DNA of 64,000 nucleotides from NCBI GenBank assembly GCA_017507805.1, contig JAFWAC010000032.1, positions 36,825 to 100,824 of the forward strand, read 5' to 3'. The position numbers were made by a program, and so were the translations under genes. Shown one piece after another: positions 62,051-64,000 of this stretch (the stretch's first letter is position 1; every line of letters starts with the position of its first letter). The notes under the pieces were generated by a model. It was not told the origin of the DNA. It saw only the letters and a list, made by a program, of their open reading frames with translations, and ran no database searches. This stretch comes from Clostridia bacterium. Lineage in GTDB: Bacteria > Bacillota > Clostridia > Oscillospirales > Acutalibacteraceae.

Positions 62051-63108
62051 CCCGCGAGGGGCTTGTAATTCACAGACGGCAAGTAGGGGCTTGCCGTTAA
62101 TTTCGGGACTGTGAATTGTACTAAATGAATACCGGTGTCAATTTGAGAACGCAGGAAGCAGAGGAACGCCGCCCACTCAACAGCCTCTTGAGCCTTATGA
62201 ATATTAGATATATCGTAAGGCGAAACTACAAATTCACCAAAACCGGTGCAAGCTTCTAAAAATGCCGCATAAACATTCTTACTCTGAACGAGAGTGTCAA
62301 AAACATTTTGAGCATAGGATTTACAACGATATTCCAATCGCCACCAATAATCAGGGTCACCCATAGCATTAAGAATAGCTTCAGCAACAGATGACTCGTG
62401 ACGCTCGTTAATTTCTACACGCTTATTGTAAAGCTGTAAAGTGCCTTTAGTAGAATTTCTACCTCCTACAGTAACATTGTAAGTAATATCATCAATAACA
62501 TCATCATATACATTGTCGACCTTAACCCATTGCCGATACTTGCCATCTGGACGCTTACGGATTAAACCACAGTTTAAATCAATCAAAGCATTTTCACGGT
62601 CATAAGCAGTAGCAGCGAAAGTGTGTATCATTGGAACTATCTGATTTTCCTTATCTAAAATATCACAGGCTAAGTCAATACGGCTACACTGAGGATTAAA
62701 TATAGAAATAGCATCAAGAAAATCACAAAAAGCATTATCGTGAAGCGAATTAATAAAACGGCAACCGTCACCGGAAATAGAAACAAGGATACCGTAAAGC
62801 TCACCACGCTTACCGCTGGGAGTATTTATTATCTTACCTTTTTCATCGGTATTATAAGCTAAAACAATAGAGGAAAAACCAACCTTTGGTATATGGTATC
62901 CGCATTTATAGAAACAGACACCACCACCAGGGCGCGGCTCAAAATCAGAAAGCTCCAATTCAGGAAGCTTATTAATAATAGCAAGAATTAACATGCCAAT
63001 ATCATCACAATCAAGACGGACATTAAGCCAATCGACAGTAAAAGAGTAATCAGAGGGCGAAAAGCCCTGGCGAACATCATAATCCGCGCGAGTTAAACTA
63101 ACATTCAT
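62044..63108 (-). CDS. Replication initiation factor (Rep_trans-type) with element-swapped tail
   Basis: 354-residue initiator of a second rolling-circle element. Motifs resemble the replication initiation factor family of filamentous phages and conjugative elements: VDWLNVRLDCDDIG, GILVSISGDGCRFI, SRIDLACDILDKE, GTLQLYNKRVEINER, WWRLEYRCKSYAQNVFD. ATG 63108 has AGGGGTG upstream. The last 22 residues after HLVQF come from the inserted element; in the left flank the same HLVQF continues as VIKIFKGLNSLL to a stop at 60156-60158, which is taken as the original end. Confidence 0.85.
   Translation of the reverse strand: MNVSLTRADYDVRQGFSPSDYSFTVDWLNVRLDCDDIGMLILAIINKLPELELSDFEPRPGGGVCFYKCGYHIPKVGFSSIVLAYNTDEKGKIINTPSGKRGELYGILVSISGDGCRFINSLHDNAFCDFLDAISIFNPQCSRIDLACDILDKENQIVPMIHTFAATAYDRENALIDLNCGLIRKRPDGKYRQWVKVDNVYDDVIDDITYNVTVGGRNSTKGTLQLYNKRVEINERHESSVAEAILNAMGDPDYWWRLEYRCKSYAQNVFDTLVQSKNVYAAFLEACTGFGEFVVSPYDISNIHKAQEAVEWAAFLCFLRSQIDTGIHLVQFTVPKLTASPYLPSVNYKPLAGY
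62067..62117. other. Two-level hairpin at the right end
   Basis: Outer arms AATTCACAG and CTGTGAATT enclose ACGGCAAG and CTTGCCGT (loop TAGGGG). It abuts the right direct repeat, so a folded single strand would present the att sequence at its base. It lies inside the new 3' end of the rep gene on the minus strand. Confidence 0.6.
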
Positions 63109-63130
63109 AATTGCACCCCTACAATATAAA

Positions 63131-63262
63131 TTAGTTGAAATAAAATAAACGCTTGAATAAACCAAAAAAAGAAAGCCAAATACAATAAAAAGGAAGAACT
63201 ATAGCAGCACCAATAGAAAAACGTTCAAAAAAATTATAAAAAAACTTATGATATTTTTCCAT
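63131..63262 (-). CDS. 43-residue single-span membrane protein
   Basis: Small gene between the promoter at 63.3 kb and rep. The protein starts MEKYHKFFYNFFERF, then has one strongly hydrophobic helix (IGAAIVLPFYCIWLSFFGLF) and a basic end KRLFYFN. TTGGAG lies 9 bases before ATG 63262. It is read in the same direction as rep, 22 bases upstream. Single-span proteins of this size are typical of filamentous-phage-like elements, but a coat protein role cannot be claimed because there is no signal peptide cleavage site. Confidence 0.65.
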   Translation of the reverse strand: MEKYHKFFYNFFERFSIGAAIVLPFYCIWLSFFGLFKRLFYFN

Positions 63263-63297
63263 AATATTGCACTCCAAAAATATAAATTTACAAGATT

Positions 63298-63326
63298 ATA
63301 ATAAACCCAAAAAAGCCAAAAGTCAA
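63298..63326 (-). promoter_or_regulatory. Promoter for the 43-residue gene and rep
   Basis: Minus strand TTGACT (63321-63326), 17-base spacer, TATTAT (63298-63303), directly after a terminator. It starts a separate transcript for the rep end of the outer element. Confidence 0.65.
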
Positions 63327-63340
63327 GTAAAAAAACGGAA

Positions 63341-63367
63341 GCCTGTAGGTGATACCTCTCTACAGGC
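63341..63367 (-). terminator. Terminator inside the outer element
   Basis: GCCTGTAG and CTACAGGC with an 11-base loop; on the minus strand TTCCGTTTTTTT follows. It ends transcripts from the 92-residue gene side. Confidence 0.82.
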
Positions 63368-63413
63368 GCGTAAAACCGAAACTTTTCAGCTGTCAATTTA
63401 CAAAAAAGCGAGC

Positions 63414-63433
63414 AATCAGAGCGAGCTCTGATT
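63414..63433. other. Short perfect hairpin, candidate origin
   Basis: AATCAGAG-CGAG-CTCTGATT in the ~120-base gene-free stretch between the 92-residue gene and the terminator. Possible replication-origin or packaging signal of the outer element; not tested. Confidence 0.4.
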
Positions 63434-63488
63434 ACACGCAAAAGGCAAATAAGAGGAGGGGGTAGGAAGGATGCGAAGCTTACCGGAA

Positions 63489-63767
63489 CTATTTAAGTAT
63501 ATACTTACGTATATTCGATAATGTCAGACCCTCGGGGAACGGCTGATACAGAACCTCTGAGCCTGCGACACGCTCTGAGCAAGTGCGCACTGTACTTGGG
63601 AAGCTTGTACCACGCGCCGAGACTTTGAAATTTAAGCAGCACAAACGGAATTTTTCATCAGGAGCTGTTTCCAGGAGATTAAAAAGGCAGTGATATATAA
63701 AATCCTCTGGATAAGGCTGTTCAAAGATACTGCTACCATCAGCGCGTATTATGTAATATTTTTTCAT
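63489..63767 (-). CDS. 92-residue hypothetical protein of the outer element
   Basis: Protein of 92 residues that I do not recognise, with the start MKKYYIIRADGSSIFEQP after AGAGGTATTT at a normal distance. No membrane helix or signal peptide. Two Cys in FRLCCLNF and one in VRTCSERV. It follows the 45-residue membrane protein gene by 32 bases, with a stem-loop between them. Its place in a minus-strand array ending in rep suggests an element gene, perhaps a small single-stranded DNA-binding or control protein; that is a guess. Confidence 0.6.
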   Translation of the reverse strand: MKKYYIIRADGSSIFEQPYPEDFIYHCLFNLLETAPDEKFRLCCLNFKVSARGTSFPSTVRTCSERVAGSEVLYQPFPEGLTLSNIRKYILK

Positions 63768-63790
63768 TATAAATACCTCTAAATCATTAA

Positions 63791-63811
63791 AAGCCGGAAC
63801 TAATCCGGCTT
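63791..63811. terminator. Stem-loop between the two small genes of the outer element
   Basis: AAGCCGGA-ACTAA-TCCGGCTT followed on the plus strand by a T-run, and on the minus strand by TTTTAATG. Its loop and one arm include the stop codon of the 45-residue gene, so it may attenuate transcription into the 92-residue gene. Confidence 0.65.
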
Positions 63812-63937
63812 TTTTTTACAATTTTTAATAAGTTCTACCACATCAGACCAAGCTGGCAGATATTTAGTTAAATACCACCTAATAGCAAAAGGTAAAACAA
63901 GGAAAATAATCGAAAAAGAAAATAAGTAAGCTTGCAT
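63800..63937 (-). CDS. 45-residue single-span membrane protein
   Basis: MQAYLFSFSIIFLVLPFAIR gives one N-terminal membrane helix, and the remainder is a soluble basic tail (KYLPAWSDVVELIKNCKKKPD). Start at 63937 follows an AGGTG at a slightly long distance. It lies just left of the end of a further minus-strand gene. Second tiny membrane protein of the element; such genes are typical of filamentous-phage-like replicons. Confidence 0.58.
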   Translation of the reverse strand: MQAYLFSFSIIFLVLPFAIRWYLTKYLPAWSDVVELIKNCKKKPD

Positions 63938-63947
63938 AAAAAAACAC

Positions 63948-64000
63948 CTATTCTAAATCAAAAATAACTCTCTCGGACATAGTGACCGACACATTTTTGA
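63948..64000 (-). CDS. 3' end of a further gene of the outer element
   Basis: The frame entering from the right edge reads NVSVTMSERVIFDLE and stops at 63948-63950, 10 bases before the start of the 45-residue gene. Only ~17 codons are visible; no family can be named. The short gap and same strand support it being real. Confidence 0.35.
   Translation of the reverse strand, partial: KNVSVTMSERVIFDLE

Larger units (their letters stand above)
60194..62127 (+). mobile_element. ~1.9-kb integrated rolling-circle element nested in another replicon's rep gene
   Basis: Bounded by the 15-base direct repeat GAATTGTACTAAATG (60194-60208 and 62113-62127). It contains a Cys-rich 57-residue gene, an HUH Rep, a small tyrosine recombinase, candidate origin hairpins and a terminator that would close the operon only in the circular form. 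The plus-strand genes are visibly GC-richer than the flanking AT-rich DNA. It splits the 3' end of a minus-strand rep gene; the reading frame of that gene can be reassembled across the two ends. Confidence 0.82.

Noticed and set aside
63199-63441. 80-residue minus-strand ORF in the outer element
   Set aside because: It runs across a terminator, a promoter and a hairpin, and overlaps the start of the better supported 43-residue gene.
1-64000. tRNA or rRNA genes
   Set aside because: No cloverleaf with a GTTCGAATC-type T-loop or rRNA core sequence was noticed; a dedicated scan was not possible.

Overview
The window looks like the chromosome of a spore-forming, gut-type Clostridia bacterium, probably Oscillospirales/Ruminococcaceae-like. 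The evidence is the SepF-YlmH-DivIVA-LspA-RluD gene order, SpoIIM next to a Xer recombinase, SpoVAC, a GGGtGRT/NifU-like pair, moderate GC and Gram-positive ribosome binding sites. The taxonomy is inferred from gene content only.

Layout. 1-6.1 kb: housekeeping genes (division/septum cluster, lipoprotein signal peptidase, pseudouridine synthase, HAD phosphatase, split transketolase), closed by a terminator. 6.2-9.7 kb: a minus-strand unit of an AraC regulator, a GH36 alpha-galactosidase and a small lipoprotein, driven by a consensus promoter. 10-44.2 kb: one long plus-strand glycan-utilisation locus. It encodes two very large secreted proteins built from a shared ~235-240-residue repeat (one with a GH29-like domain and a dockerin, the other with a GH16-like domain that lacks its catalytic glutamates), four GH29-like paralogues, a GH95 fucosidase, two esterase-type hydrolases, two sugar-binding proteins, four ABC permeases but no ATPase, an NHL/YIP1 membrane protein, a DUF5696 lipoprotein, and intracellular oxidoreductase and isomerase genes. 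Stem-loops after 14.18, 32.08 and 41.81 kb cut the locus into blocks. 44.3-51.6 kb: an SDR, SpoIIM and a Xer recombinase behind a cluster of XerD-half-site-like repeats, a six-hairpin glycosidase, the GGGtGRT/NifU-like pair, a cyclophilin and SpoVAC. 51.6-55.7 kb: minus-strand GH110-like, GH32-like and SASA-esterase genes. 55.8-59.8 kb: AT-rich decaying DNA with a spoVAC 3' remnant, two frameshifted genes, a start-less membrane ORF and a membrane lipase-like protein.

59.8-64 kb: nested mobile DNA. A ~1.9-kb element (Cys-rich 57-residue protein, HUH Rep, 170-residue tyrosine recombinase) is bounded by a 15-bp direct repeat. It sits inside the 3' end of the rep gene of a second rolling-circle element that runs off the right edge on the minus strand. 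Reading across both junctions reconstructs the uninterrupted rep gene, and the insertion swaps its C-terminal tail. This satellite-in-a-replicon arrangement is the most unusual feature here.

How it fits together: the GH36, GH95, GH29-like, GH110-like and esterase genes suggest that the cell strips terminal alpha-galactose, fucose and acetyl groups from complex glycans (host mucin or blood-group-type glycans, or plant side chains). Large anchored or dockerin-bearing proteins would capture the polymer, two ABC importers would take up the products using an ATPase encoded elsewhere, and cytoplasmic GH29-like/GH95 enzymes and dehydrogenases would finish the breakdown. The substrate is inference.
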